This document shows positions 1 through 7,384 of a DNA stretch of 12,060 nucleotides, piece after piece (within the stretch, counting starts at the first letter, position 1; every line of letters begins with the position of its first letter). The translations under genes were made by a program, and so were the position numbers. Source of the DNA: an uncultured Eubacteriaceae bacterium. GTDB taxonomy: Bacteria; Bacillota; Clostridia; Eubacteriales; UBA1433. The notes below the pieces were generated by a model. It did no database searches. It was given only the letters and a program-made list of their open reading frames with translations, and was not told where the DNA came from. The stretch is from assembly GCA_937914785.1 (NCBI GenBank), contig CALGIV010000221.1, positions 1 to 12,060 on the forward strand, in the 5' to 3' direction.

Positions 1-214
1 GATCGGAAACGACGTACTGATCGGGGCAAATGCCGTCGTGCTTGAAGGTGTTCATGTTGGTGACGGCGCGGTGGTTGCAGCCGGTGCTATCGTAACAAAA
101 GACGTTGAAGCAAATGCCGTTGTCGGCGGCAATCCCGCCAGGTTTATCAAGTATAAAGATGATAAAACGACGGCAAAGACGGAGCTTTTAGACGACCTTC
201 GTCAAGGTTTTTAA
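1..214 (+). CDS. dapH: C-terminal end of a hexapeptide-repeat acyltransferase, probably tetrahydrodipicolinate N-acetyltransferase (DapH), partial
   Basis: Only the last 70 codons are present (frame from base 2, TAA at 212-214); the 5' part lies outside the window. The visible residues form left-handed beta-helix hexapeptide turns (IGNDVL-IGANAV-VLEGVH-VGDGAV-VAAGAI), then the loop VVGGNPARFIK that closes the helix in acetyl/succinyl transferases. The tail, with DDKTTAKTELLDDLRQ, matches the usual end of DapH (DEKT..KTE....LR). DapH acetylates tetrahydrodipicolinate with acetyl-CoA in the acetylase branch of diaminopimelate/lysine synthesis, in the cytoplasm; this is family knowledge. A strong terminator follows 37 bases later, so it is the last gene of its transcript. 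Another hexapeptide acyltransferase cannot be fully excluded, because the N-terminal DapH domain is not visible. Confidence 0.78.
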   Translation, partial: IGNDVLIGANAVVLEGVHVGDGAVVAAGAIVTKDVEANAVVGGNPARFIKYKDDKTTAKTELLDDLRQGF

Positions 215-251
215 GTTTAATCGAACCTTTATAACTCCCTTTAATTATATG

Positions 252-286
252 AAAACTCCCCTGCTATTTCCAGCAGGGGAGTTTTT
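252..286 (+). terminator. Rho-independent terminator after dapH
   Basis: A perfect 14-bp stem (252-265 pairing with 272-285) with a 6-base loop ATTTCC runs straight into a T-run at 282-286. The stem core is CTCCCCTGCT/AGCAGGGGAG. It ends the upstream transcript before the promoter of the next gene. Confidence 0.93.
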
Positions 287-308
287 GTGAATGTTTTTAA
301 AATCGGCT

Positions 309-338
309 TTGACCTTGCATCTGTCTGTTCAATATGAT
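309..338 (+). promoter_or_regulatory. SigA-type promoter for the VanZ-family gene
   Basis: TTGACC at 309-314 and TATGAT at 333-338 are separated by 18 bases and lie just downstream of the terminator at 252-286. The expected start is near 345, leaving a leader of about 30 bases. The ribosome binding site GGGAG at 365-369 is 6 bases before the ATG at 376. Confidence 0.66.
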
Positions 339-375
339 ATGCTCAGTCAAATAAACGATTTGATGGGAGCATATT

Positions 376-936
376 ATGGCATCTTTTATTCTTCAATTGT
401 TGTGTATCCTGCTCGTCGCCTTGCTCATCTATTGCGGTTGCCTGGCGTTATATAACCGCCGCACAGGCGCGCGTATGACTGCACGACAGGTTTTTATCGG
501 CTTGTTTGTGGCGTATACGGTGGCAATAATACTGCTCGCATTGCAGCCCCGGTTTACTTCGGATCTTCCCGCATCCGCTCAAACGGCGGCTGCACGCTTA
601 AGAAGCGGCGCGAATATCAACCTGATTCCTTTTCGTTCAATTGCGCAGTTTGCCTCGGGGGGCATAGATACGGCATTTCTTATTAACATCGTCGGCAACG
701 TGCTTTTGTTCGTTCCTCTTGGTTTCTGTCTGCCGTTCTTCTGGCCCCGGTGGCGGCGTTTTACAAAGATGCTGCTCGTCGGTGCCGGATTTTCCTTTAC
801 GATCGAATTTATTCAACTCTTTATCAACCGCTCCGTCGATATTGACGATCTGATTTTAAATACAGCCGGCGTATTGCTTGGCTATGCGGTTTGTATGCTG
901 GCCTGTGCGCTTCAGGCTAAAAAAACAGGCGCATAA
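376..936 (+). CDS. VanZ-family integral membrane protein
   Basis: This is a 186-residue hydrophobic protein with about five predicted membrane segments (near residues 4-26, 38-57, 100-122, 130-150 and 157-178). It carries the VanZ-family signatures: NLIPF at 82-86, NIVGN at 104-108 followed by LFVPLG, E144 and Q147 (EFIQ), and D155-x-DD then N162-x-x-G165 (DIDDLILNTAG). VanZ of enterococcal vancomycin clusters gives low-level teicoplanin resistance, but most chromosomal relatives are of unknown function and may act at the cell envelope. No vanHAX-like genes are visible, so a resistance role should not be assumed. The gene has its own promoter and is bounded by terminators on both sides, so it is probably transcribed alone. 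The ATG at 376 is supported by GGGAG six bases upstream. Family assignment is firm; function is open. Confidence 0.88.
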   Translation: MASFILQLLCILLVALLIYCGCLALYNRRTGARMTARQVFIGLFVAYTVAIILLALQPRFTSDLPASAQTAAARLRSGANINLIPFRSIAQFASGGIDTAFLINIVGNVLLFVPLGFCLPFFWPRWRRFTKMLLVGAGFSFTIEFIQLFINRSVDIDDLILNTAGVLLGYAVCMLACALQAKKTGA

Positions 937-970
937 AAAAACGCCGTGGACTAACCACGACGGTTTTTTT
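937..970. terminator. Bidirectional terminator between convergent genes
   Basis: An A-run, an imperfect stem (CGCCGTGG against CCACGACGG, with one mismatch and one bulged base), a 5-base loop and a T-run lie directly after the VanZ stop codon and 9 bases before the stop of the leftward oxidoreductase. The A-run and T-run on opposite sides let it work in both directions. Confidence 0.85.
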
Positions 971-978
971 ATCTTACT

Positions 979-2940
979 TTATCTCAAACAACCACAATCA
1001 AATGCCCAGGCCTTGCCATAGCCATCTCTCGTCGCATCGACGATTCGGCCGTCTTTAATGGCATCACCCAACAGGTAGACATTATCGAAACTCTGGCGCA
1101 TTGCGTCCACAACCTCTTGGCGTGGCTTTACACCCATTGCCAAAACGATGGCATCCGCTTTAAATTCAACGCGGCCGCCTTCGCCGTTTTCAACTTCAAT
1201 GCCTTTGTCATTGATTGCCAGCAGTCTGTGTTTCGGCAGCAGTTCTGCGTCCGGTCCATATTTTTTCAGTTCTTTTAGTACGTCGTTAAACGTCTGGAAC
1301 CACAGGCCTTCACCGATTTCGTTTTTCATTTCGATAATCGTAAGCTTACAGCCTTTATCCGCTAAGAAAACAGCTGTTTCCAACCCGGCGAGTCCGCTTC
1401 CGACCATCGCAATTTTCTTGCCGGCAAGGTCTACTTTTCCGCTGAGTACTTCCGGAACAGTATACACGTTCGGGTTCATAATGCCCGGAATCGCCTTCGG
1501 GCGAACAGGCTCGGAGCCGCAGCCGACGAATACGCCGACCGGATTGAGTGCGCCGATGTTCTGTACGTTGGCTTCCGTATTCAGCAGCACTTTTACGCCG
1601 GCTTTTTTTACGGGGGAAATCATTTTTTCCCGCGCCCAGCCGATCTTTTCTTTCAGCGGCGGTTTTTCTGCATAGATGAGCTGTCCGCCCAATTCGCTGC
1701 CTTTTTCAAACAGTGTTACATCGAACCCACGGTCTGCCAGCAGTGCCGCAGATTCCATACCCGCCGGGCCACCGCCGATGACTGCAACCGGACGGCCGTC
1801 GCCATTTTTGATTAGAGTAGAGTATTCTCGCTCGCGTGAGCAACGCGGGTTTACGGAACATTGCATCGTATTTTGCAATGCCAATGACTCAAAACAAACG
1901 AGGCAGCTGATGCAGGAACGGATTTCATCTTCCCGGCCATCGCGCGTTTTGTTCGCCCAGGCTGGATCTGCCAGATGCGGTCGAGACAGGCCGATCACAT
2001 CACAGACGCCTTCTTCGAGCATACTTTCGGCAAAGTCCGGTTTCTTGATCGTGTTGACGGCGATAACAGGAATGCTTACTGCAGCTTTGATGTTCTTTGC
2101 CAAATGCTTTTTCCAGCCTTGCTGGAAAGATGCCGGCTCACGGTTTAAATGGCTGTTTTCCTGAACAGCGGCTGAGACATTGATCGCATCAATGCCCAAA
2201 CCTTCCAGATATTTTGCGATTTCAACGTAGTCGTCAACCGTATTGCCGCCTTCCATAAATTCGTCGCCAGAGACACGCACGGTAATTACCAGACCCGGGC
2301 ATTCCTGTTGAATGCCTTCGATAATCTCTTTGACGATGCGCATACGATTTTCAAAACTGCCGCCGTATTCGTCGGTTCGTTTGTTGAACAGCGGAGACAT
2401 AAACCCGTTTAACAGGTAGCCGTGTGCACAGTGTACTTCTACGCCGTCGGCCCCTATGGCGTGCACGATCTTTGCGCCGTTGATAAACTTGCCAACGATA
2501 GTTTTGATCTCTTCTACGGTCAGGGCATGTGTCTTTTCACCATAGCGTGTCATCATCTCACTCGGTGCGACCGGTGCTCTGCCGCCAATGGCGAGGCTTA
2601 GTGTCTCTTTACCCGGATGATAGATTTGCATAACAACTTTTGCGCCATGCTTTTGAATTGCGCGCACGAAACGCTGGTACGGCATTTTGTGTACTGCCAT
2701 ATTGGTCAGTATTGTCTGGTGAGCACTTGCGATGCCGGTTTCACTGTCGATGGCGGCGATCCCTGTGATGATAAGGCCTGCACCGCCTTTTGCACGTTCT
2801 TCGTAGTAAGCGGTGTAGTCATCTGTCGGTTCCCCGTTCATCTGTGCCAGCGGCACGCCCATCGGCGTCAGCGCGATGCGGTTCTTCAGTTCCATATTCC
2901 CGATTTTGATCGGTTCAAACAATCTTGGATACTTTCTCAT
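979..2940 (-). CDS. NADH:flavin oxidoreductase with FMN, [4Fe-4S] and FAD/NAD(P) domains (2,4-dienoyl-CoA reductase / BaiCD / enoate reductase family)
   Basis: This 653-residue protein has the full length of the FadH/BaiCD/enoate reductase family. Residues 1-335 form an old-yellow-enzyme TIM barrel that binds FMN; its active-site stretch is H170-CA-H173-G-Y175, followed by RTDEYGG and NRMR. A cysteine cluster C343-x2-C346-x2-C349-x11-C361 should hold a [4Fe-4S] centre. Residues 385-420 hold an FAD dinucleotide fold (GGGPAG, 389-394), and 510-540 an NAD(P) fold (GSGLAG, 514-519). By family knowledge, electrons pass from NAD(P)H through FAD and Fe-S to FMN, which reduces an activated C=C bond; substrates in the family include dienoyl-CoAs, enoates and 3-oxo-delta4 steroids. 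The substrate here cannot be told from the sequence. The start is supported by AAGGAG (minus strand, 2950-2955) nine bases before the ATG. The gene appears to stand alone with its own promoter and terminator. Confidence 0.93.
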   Translation of the reverse strand: MRKYPRLFEPIKIGNMELKNRIALTPMGVPLAQMNGEPTDDYTAYYEERAKGGAGLIITGIAAIDSETGIASAHQTILTNMAVHKMPYQRFVRAIQKHGAKVVMQIYHPGKETLSLAIGGRAPVAPSEMMTRYGEKTHALTVEEIKTIVGKFINGAKIVHAIGADGVEVHCAHGYLLNGFMSPLFNKRTDEYGGSFENRMRIVKEIIEGIQQECPGLVITVRVSGDEFMEGGNTVDDYVEIAKYLEGLGIDAINVSAAVQENSHLNREPASFQQGWKKHLAKNIKAAVSIPVIAVNTIKKPDFAESMLEEGVCDVIGLSRPHLADPAWANKTRDGREDEIRSCISCLVCFESLALQNTMQCSVNPRCSREREYSTLIKNGDGRPVAVIGGGPAGMESAALLADRGFDVTLFEKGSELGGQLIYAEKPPLKEKIGWAREKMISPVKKAGVKVLLNTEANVQNIGALNPVGVFVGCGSEPVRPKAIPGIMNPNVYTVPEVLSGKVDLAGKKIAMVGSGLAGLETAVFLADKGCKLTIIEMKNEIGEGLWFQTFNDVLKELKKYGPDAELLPKHRLLAINDKGIEVENGEGGRVEFKADAIVLAMGVKPRQEVVDAMRQSFDNVYLLGDAIKDGRIVDATRDGYGKAWAFDCGCLR

Positions 2941-3006
2941 TCAGTGATACTCCTTTTCCTGTTTTTATTGTTAATTATTTGTCAATACAAATATTCGCTT
3001 AGCCTG

Positions 3007-3015
3007 ATTATAGCA
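3007..3015 (-). promoter_or_regulatory. Extended -10 promoter element for the oxidoreductase gene
   Basis: Read on the minus strand, this is TGC-TATAAT, a perfect -10 hexamer with the TG extension. The region 17 bases upstream (TTTCTT) is a poor -35 box, which suits an extended -10 promoter or one needing an activator. The expected start is near 3000, giving a leader of about 60 bases. Confidence 0.6.
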
Positions 3016-3055
3016 TATTTTTTATTTAAAAGAAATATAAAGCTTTAAAAGTGAA

Positions 3056-3074
3056 TGTTCAATTTTTTTGAACA
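3056..3074. repeat. Palindrome TGTTCAA-N5-TTGAACA, possible operator
   Basis: Two perfect 7-base arms (3056-3062 and 3068-3074) flank five Ts. The element lies about 56-74 bases upstream of the inferred transcription start of the oxidoreductase gene (minus strand) and well upstream of the pth promoter. The position suits an activator site, in keeping with the weak -35 box. The role is inferred from placement and symmetry only. Confidence 0.45.
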
Positions 3075-3156
3075 GATGTTTTTTAATAATGATCGCCTGT
3101 TTTTATGGTATTTTGTATCGTTTTATATCTTTATTTTTGTCGATTTCATTATTTTT

Positions 3157-3191
3157 AACTTGTTTTAAGTTGTTATTAAAACAACTTGACA
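3157..3191. repeat. Overlapping inverted repeats with alternative pairing, adjoining a TTGACA box
   Basis: AAGTTGTT (3167-3174) and AACAACTT (3180-3187) are perfect 8-base arms around ATTAA. A further AACTT at 3157-3161 can pair instead with AAGTT at 3167-3171. The right arm runs into TTGACA (3186-3191), a consensus -35 hexamer, but no good -10 hexamer lies 16-18 bases beyond it. It could be an operator or a chance AT-rich symmetry. Confidence 0.35.
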
Positions 3192-3251
3192 GGATATTTA
3201 TCGTTTCTTTTCTAACCTCGATAAAAAGTTCTTGCCTGTCGCGCGTTTTTA

Positions 3252-3279
3252 TTGGATTTTTCATCTTCTGTGATATAAT
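3252..3279 (+). promoter_or_regulatory. Promoter of the pth-mfd operon
   Basis: TTGGAT at 3252-3257 is followed, after a 16-base spacer, by TATAAT at 3274-3279 with an extension TGA (3271-3273). The predicted start is near 3286, giving a leader of about 30 bases that includes AAGGAG at 3298-3303, twelve bases before the pth ATG (a long spacing). Confidence 0.65.
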
Positions 3280-3315
3280 ATATAAACATTCAAAAATAAG
3301 GAGCACAACACACCC

Positions 3316-3888
3316 ATGCACTTGATTACAGGCTTGGGCAATCCCGGTCGTACGTATCACCTGACACGGCATAATATTGGCTTTGAAGTCATCGATTACC
3401 TGGCTGAGCGTTACGGCCTGACTGCGAAGAGCAAATTTCGCGGGAATTATTACACACACACGCTTTATGGCCAAAAGCTTATGTTGCTGAAACCGCAGAC
3501 GTATATGAATTTAAGCGGTACATGTGTGTATGATTTCGCGCATTATTTTAATATCGATCCCGGCAACGTCGTTGTCATTTACGACGACAGCGCTTTTGCG
3601 CCGGGCGTCGTGCGCATCCGCAAAAGTGGCAGCGGCGGCGGGCATAACGGCATGGATAATATTATCTATCACTTGCAGACCGAACAGATTCCGCGCATCC
3701 GCATCGGCATCGGTCAGGCGGAATATGCGTTGAAAAACCATGTATTGTCCCGCTTTACGCCGGAAGAAGTTCCGCTGATGCGCGATGCTGTCGTCACGGC
3801 AGCCAAAGCGATCGACTGTATTTTGTCCGACGGCGTTGACAGGGCGATGAACACCTATAACCGCAAGTCGGATCCAGTGGATGAATGA
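3316..3888 (+). CDS. pth: Peptidyl-tRNA hydrolase
   Basis: This 190-residue protein is of normal bacterial Pth length. It hydrolyses the ester bond of peptidyl-tRNAs that drop off ribosomes, recycling tRNA in the cytoplasm; the gene is usually essential. Visible signatures are GLGNPG (6-11, with N9), TRHNIGF with the catalytic H19, QTYMNLSG with N65, IYDD with D90 (matching E. coli Asp93), and GGHNGMDNII with H110 and N111. The start is fixed by the N-terminal motif, which begins directly after the ATG (MHLITGLGNPG). The loop after D90 reads DSAFAPG instead of the more usual D-L-D-L-P-P-G type, a modest variation. Its stop is 6 bases before the mfd start, so the two are co-transcribed and probably translationally coupled, an arrangement widespread in Bacillota. 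Confidence 0.97.
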   Translation: MHLITGLGNPGRTYHLTRHNIGFEVIDYLAERYGLTAKSKFRGNYYTHTLYGQKLMLLKPQTYMNLSGTCVYDFAHYFNIDPGNVVVIYDDSAFAPGVVRIRKSGSGGGHNGMDNIIYHLQTEQIPRIRIGIGQAEYALKNHVLSRFTPEEVPLMRDAVVTAAKAIDCILSDGVDRAMNTYNRKSDPVDE

Positions 3889-3894
3889 GGGGAT

Positions 3895-6800
3895 ATGCAG
3901 ACGCTATTTGAAATATTAAAACAGGATAAGGATGTCGCCGCTGTTTTAAAGGCGGCGAAGGGGAGAGAGACGTTGGCTGTCGGCGGAGTGGATGAAGCGT
4001 TTAAAGCGCTTTTTTTATCGCTGATCGCTGCTGAAGCCAAAGTCCCCATCGTCTATATTATGACGAGCGACTTTCAAGCGCGCAAGATGCAGCAGCAGTT
4101 GGAAAAGCATTGTATGCTATACCCTGCCCCTGCGCCTTACGCGCCGGTCAGTGCTGCCTATGACCGCAAGACAGACTTTATGCGCATTGAAGCGCTGCGC
4201 TGTTTAAATGAGGGACGCCGGTGCTTTATCGTCACGAGCATTGAGGCGGTTGGCCAAAAGGTGAACCCTTTTCTTTTCGATCATTTGCCCATAATTGAAA
4301 AAGGCGCTCAAGCCGATATCGGTCATTTGGTTGAGACGTTTTCCCATCTGGGCTATGAACGTGTGGACGTTGTCGAAGCGAAAGGTCAGGTTGCCGTGCG
4401 TGGCAGTATTTTGGACATATACCCTGTTGGTGCCGACATGCCGGTTCGCCTCGATTTTTTTGACGACGAGATTGAAAGCCTTAAAACGTTCGATGCACTC
4501 ACACAATCATCTGTAAATATGATTGAGCGCGTTGCAATCTGCCCCGCCAAGGAAGGGGTTTATGCTGAAGGTGAGCGAGCGGTGCATCTTGCGCGGGTAA
4601 ATGAGGAGATTCAGTCGCGCTGTAAAGGGATTTCATCTTTAGAAGGGGATGTGCGTGAAGTAGAAGAAAACTTGCAACAGCTGGGCCTGACGCTATCTGA
4701 TCGCTACGACTATATCGACTTTAGAGGGTTGGAGACAGCGGCGTTTGAAAAAAGCTTTTTATCTTATACCCAAAATGCATGCGTTATTTTGGATCAACCG
4801 CGGCAGCTTCAACAAGCTTATTTATCTTTTTTGAAAAACTATCGCTCAATGTATCAGCAGATGTTTGAAAAAGGTAAGATGCTGCGCTGTGAAGCGCACA
4901 AATACTTCGATATGGACGAGTTATCAACATATATTCAAAATGTCCCTGCGTTGACGATGGATGTGTTGACGCCGGCTGGCATGCATCCTGTCGTCGAGCT
5001 AAGCATACGGGCCATTGCCAGGGAGTACCGTAATTATGCTGCCGTCAGCGATATGCTTTCGCAGTATCATAAAAACGATGTCAAAATTCTCTTTGCCATA
5101 CAGGAAGAGGCGCAGCGGCAAGCGGTCGACGCTCTGCTGACGGCTATCGGTTTGAATGTTTACGATAAAAATATCGGCTTTATAGAAGCGGCGCTTCCGA
5201 CCGGCCTGGAGCTGGGCAAGTTGAAAACGGCCATAATTCCCGCAACGCACTTTGCCGGTGCATCGAAGCAGCAGAAAAAGGCGCGCACTGGATCCGGACG
5301 GGATTCGATGAAGTTCTTTTCCGATATCGCCGATGGCGATTATGTCGTCCATGATATTCATGGCATCGGTATTTATCAGGGGACACAGCAGGTGCTCTCC
5401 GAGGGTGTACGCAAAGATTATGCCGTCATCGAATATGCACAGTCGGCCACGATGTATATTCCCATCGATCAGATGGATAAGGTGCAAAAGTATATCGGTT
5501 CAGACGAGCGCAAGCCGCGCTTGAGCCGTCTCGGTTCGGCGGACTTTAAAGAAAGCAAAGCGAAGATCAAGCGTTCCGTCAAAGAGATGGCCGCCGAGCT
5601 TGTCGCGTTGTATTCTGCCCGGGAACAGACCGCGGGGTTTGCCTTTGCGCCGGACAGCGTCTGGCAAAAAGAGTTCGACGCTTCGTTTATGTATGAGGAG
5701 ACTGCAGAGCAGTTAAAGTGCATCGCCGAGATCAAGCGGGATATGGAGTCTCCAACGCCGATGGACCGGCTGCTGTGCGGTGATGTGGGTTACGGCAAGA
5801 CGGAGGTTGCCCAGCGTGCGGCCTTTAAAGCGGTTGACAACGGCAAACAGGTCGCAGTCTTAGTGCCGACGACGGTGTTGGCGATGCAGCATTACAATAA
5901 TTTTGTTTCACGGTTTTCGACCTTTCCGATAAATATTGAAATGCTCAGCCGTTTTAGAACGAAGAAGCAGCAAGCCGAAATAGCCAGCCGCGTTGCCGCA
6001 GGCAGCATCGACATTCTCATCGGCACGCACCGCATTCTTTCCGATGACGTCCGGTTTAAAGATTTGGGTTTGCTCATCATCGACGAGGAACAGCGCTTCG
6101 GTGTGAAGCATAAAGAGAAAATCAAACAGTTGAAACAAAATGTAGATGTGCTGACGCTGACGGCAACGCCGATTCCGCGTACGCTGCATATGTCAATGGT
6201 TGGTATTCGCGACATCAGTTTAATCGATGAACCGCCGGCAAACCGCATTCCCGTACTCACGTCGGTATTGGCTTATGATGCGGATATTGTCCAAAATGCC
6301 ATCTTGCAGGAGCTTGCTCAGGGCGGACAGGTCTATTATGTTTACAACAATGTAAAAGATATTGAGAAGAAGCTGTACAAATTGCGCGCGCTCGTTCCGG
6401 AAGCGATGATTGAATACGCACACGGCCAGATGTCGGAGGGCAAGCTTGAGCGTATGATGACGGATTTTATTCAGAAGAAGTTCAATGTTTTTTTGTGTAC
6501 GACGATTATCGAAAATGGGTTGGATATCCCTTCGGCCAACACGATTATTATTGAAAATGCGCATCGGCTGGGGCTTGCCCAGCTCTATCAGCTGCGCGGA
6601 CGTGTCGGCCGAAGTGAGCGTCAGGCTTACGCTTATATTATGTATCCCGAAAACAAAATCCTGCCGGTCGACGCGGAGAAACGTCTAAAGGCCATCCGCG
6701 ATTTTACTTCTTTTGGGTCCGGTCACAAGATTGCGATGCGCGACTTACAGATTCGCGGCGCAGGCAATATTTTAGGGTTGAGCCAGAGCGGGCACTTTGG

Positions 6801-7335
6801 GGATGTTGGCTATGAAATGTATGCCCGCATTTTAAAAGAGGTCGTCGACGAAGCACAGGGCGTTGTGCAGGATGCCTTGCCGCAGGCGGAGGTCGATTTG
6901 TTGATCAACGCCTATATTCCCGACAGTTATATTCCGTCGGCCGCCCAGCGTATGGATGTCTATCGGGAAATCGCAGGTCTGACGGAAGAGAGGCAGGCTG
7001 CTGCTTTTGCCGAAACACTGGCAGACCGTTTTGGCAAATTGCCGCAGTCGGCGTTGAATATCATTGACATCGGCTTGATTCGCCACAAAGCACAGGCGCT
7101 CGGCATTTTAAAAATCCAGCAGACGAGTGAGGTTGTAAAATTGATTCCGACGGAAAAATTTGATGCGTCCATTCTGCAGGAATTGTTTAAGCACTACACA
7201 TTTAAAGTACACCGCACGAAGACAGGCGAAGAGGAAATCCACTTTAAAAACACGACGATGCTTCCAATTTTGCAGTATCTTACGAAATTGTTGGGTGATA
7301 TAAATTCCTTGTATTTTTCCGATACTGAGATATAA
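3895..7335 (+). CDS. mfd: Transcription-repair coupling factor
   Basis: This 1146-residue protein is full length (E. coli Mfd has 1148). Mfd recognises RNA polymerase stalled at DNA lesions, pushes it off by ATP-driven translocation and recruits UvrA for nucleotide excision repair. Domains in order: a UvrB-like N-terminal module (about 1-350, with GSILDIYP at 170-177); the RNA-polymerase-interaction domain (about 478-545, starting DGDYVVHDIHGIG); a RecG-like superfamily 2 translocase with Walker A GDVGYGKT (629-636), DEEQ (730-733), TATP (756-759) and motif VI QLRGRVGR (899-906); then the motif after VI with IRGAGNILG (953-961); and the C-terminal autoinhibitory domain (about 985-1100). All ATPase motifs look intact. 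The ribosome binding site GAGGGG overlaps the pth stop codon, six bases upstream. No frameshift or truncation is seen. Confidence 0.97.
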   Translation: MQTLFEILKQDKDVAAVLKAAKGRETLAVGGVDEAFKALFLSLIAAEAKVPIVYIMTSDFQARKMQQQLEKHCMLYPAPAPYAPVSAAYDRKTDFMRIEALRCLNEGRRCFIVTSIEAVGQKVNPFLFDHLPIIEKGAQADIGHLVETFSHLGYERVDVVEAKGQVAVRGSILDIYPVGADMPVRLDFFDDEIESLKTFDALTQSSVNMIERVAICPAKEGVYAEGERAVHLARVNEEIQSRCKGISSLEGDVREVEENLQQLGLTLSDRYDYIDFRGLETAAFEKSFLSYTQNACVILDQPRQLQQAYLSFLKNYRSMYQQMFEKGKMLRCEAHKYFDMDELSTYIQNVPALTMDVLTPAGMHPVVELSIRAIAREYRNYAAVSDMLSQYHKNDVKILFAIQEEAQRQAVDALLTAIGLNVYDKNIGFIEAALPTGLELGKLKTAIIPATHFAGASKQQKKARTGSGRDSMKFFSDIADGDYVVHDIHGIGIYQGTQQVLSEGVRKDYAVIEYAQSATMYIPIDQMDKVQKYIGSDERKPRLSRLGSADFKESKAKIKRSVKEMAAELVALYSAREQTAGFAFAPDSVWQKEFDASFMYEETAEQLKCIAEIKRDMESPTPMDRLLCGDVGYGKTEVAQRAAFKAVDNGKQVAVLVPTTVLAMQHYNNFVSRFSTFPINIEMLSRFRTKKQQAEIASRVAAGSIDILIGTHRILSDDVRFKDLGLLIIDEEQRFGVKHKEKIKQLKQNVDVLTLTATPIPRTLHMSMVGIRDISLIDEPPANRIPVLTSVLAYDADIVQNAILQELAQGGQVYYVYNNVKDIEKKLYKLRALVPEAMIEYAHGQMSEGKLERMMTDFIQKKFNVFLCTTIIENGLDIPSANTIIIENAHRLGLAQLYQLRGRVGRSERQAYAYIMYPENKILPVDAEKRLKAIRDFTSFGSGHKIAMRDLQIRGAGNILGLSQSGHFGDVGYEMYARILKEVVDEAQGVVQDALPQAEVDLLINAYIPDSYIPSAAQRMDVYREIAGLTEERQAAAFAETLADRFGKLPQSALNIIDIGLIRHKAQALGILKIQQTSEVVKLIPTEKFDASILQELFKHYTFKVHRTKTGEEEIHFKNTTMLPILQYLTKLLGDINSLYFSDTEI

Positions 7336-7336
7336 T
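7309..7336 (+). promoter_or_regulatory. Possible internal promoter for the foldase gene, overlapping the mfd stop
   Basis: TATAAT at 7331-7336 overlaps the mfd TAA (7333-7335). The best -35 candidate, TTGTAT at 7309-7314 with a 16-base spacer, is weak. If active, it would give the foldase gene its own transcription in addition to read-through from pth-mfd. The leader would be about 40 bases, containing AAAGGA at 7369-7374, ten bases before the ATG. Confidence 0.4.
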
Positions 7337-7384
7337 GTATATTATGTAAATTACTGCGTTAAACACAGAAAGGATATAACATTT

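Larger units (their letters stand above)
2941..3315. other. AT-rich divergent intergenic control region
   Basis: This 375-base gap separates the leftward oxidoreductase from rightward pth. It holds the oxidoreductase ribosome binding site (2950-2955), its extended -10 box (3007-3015), a 19-base palindrome (3056-3074), overlapping inverted repeats with an adjoining TTGACA (3157-3191), and the pth promoter and ribosome binding site (3252-3303). It is strikingly richer in A and T than the flanking genes. I see no RNA gene or credible small protein gene in it. Confidence 0.7.

Noticed and set aside
376..936. Interpreting the VanZ-family gene as an antibiotic resistance determinant
   Set aside because: None of the other glycopeptide-resistance genes is present, and chromosomal VanZ relatives are common in sensitive bacteria.
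1148..2164. Two consecutive long open frames (175 and 162 codons) on the plus strand opposite the oxidoreductase gene
   Set aside because: The minus strand encodes a complete, motif-rich enzyme across this span. The plus-strand translations are Ser/Pro-rich with no family features and no ribosome binding sites, as expected for antisense shadow frames.
2980..2985. Consensus TTGACA (minus strand) as a second oxidoreductase promoter
   Set aside because: No -10 hexamer is found at the correct distance before the start codon; the extended -10 at 3007-3015 is better.
3186..3214. A second pth promoter based on TTGACA at 3186-3191
   Set aside because: The bases at 16-18 spacing (TTTCTA or nearby) are a poor -10 box, and a better promoter lies downstream at 3252-3279.
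3068..3325. An 85-codon hydrophobic open frame in the divergent control region, resembling a small membrane protein
   Set aside because: It lies in very AT-rich DNA where Phe, Leu and Ile codons arise by chance, it runs through the pth promoter and ribosome binding site into pth, and it has no ribosome binding site.
4999..5487. A 162-codon minus-strand frame inside mfd
   Set aside because: It is fully nested in the intact mfd reading frame, without a ribosome binding site or recognisable family.
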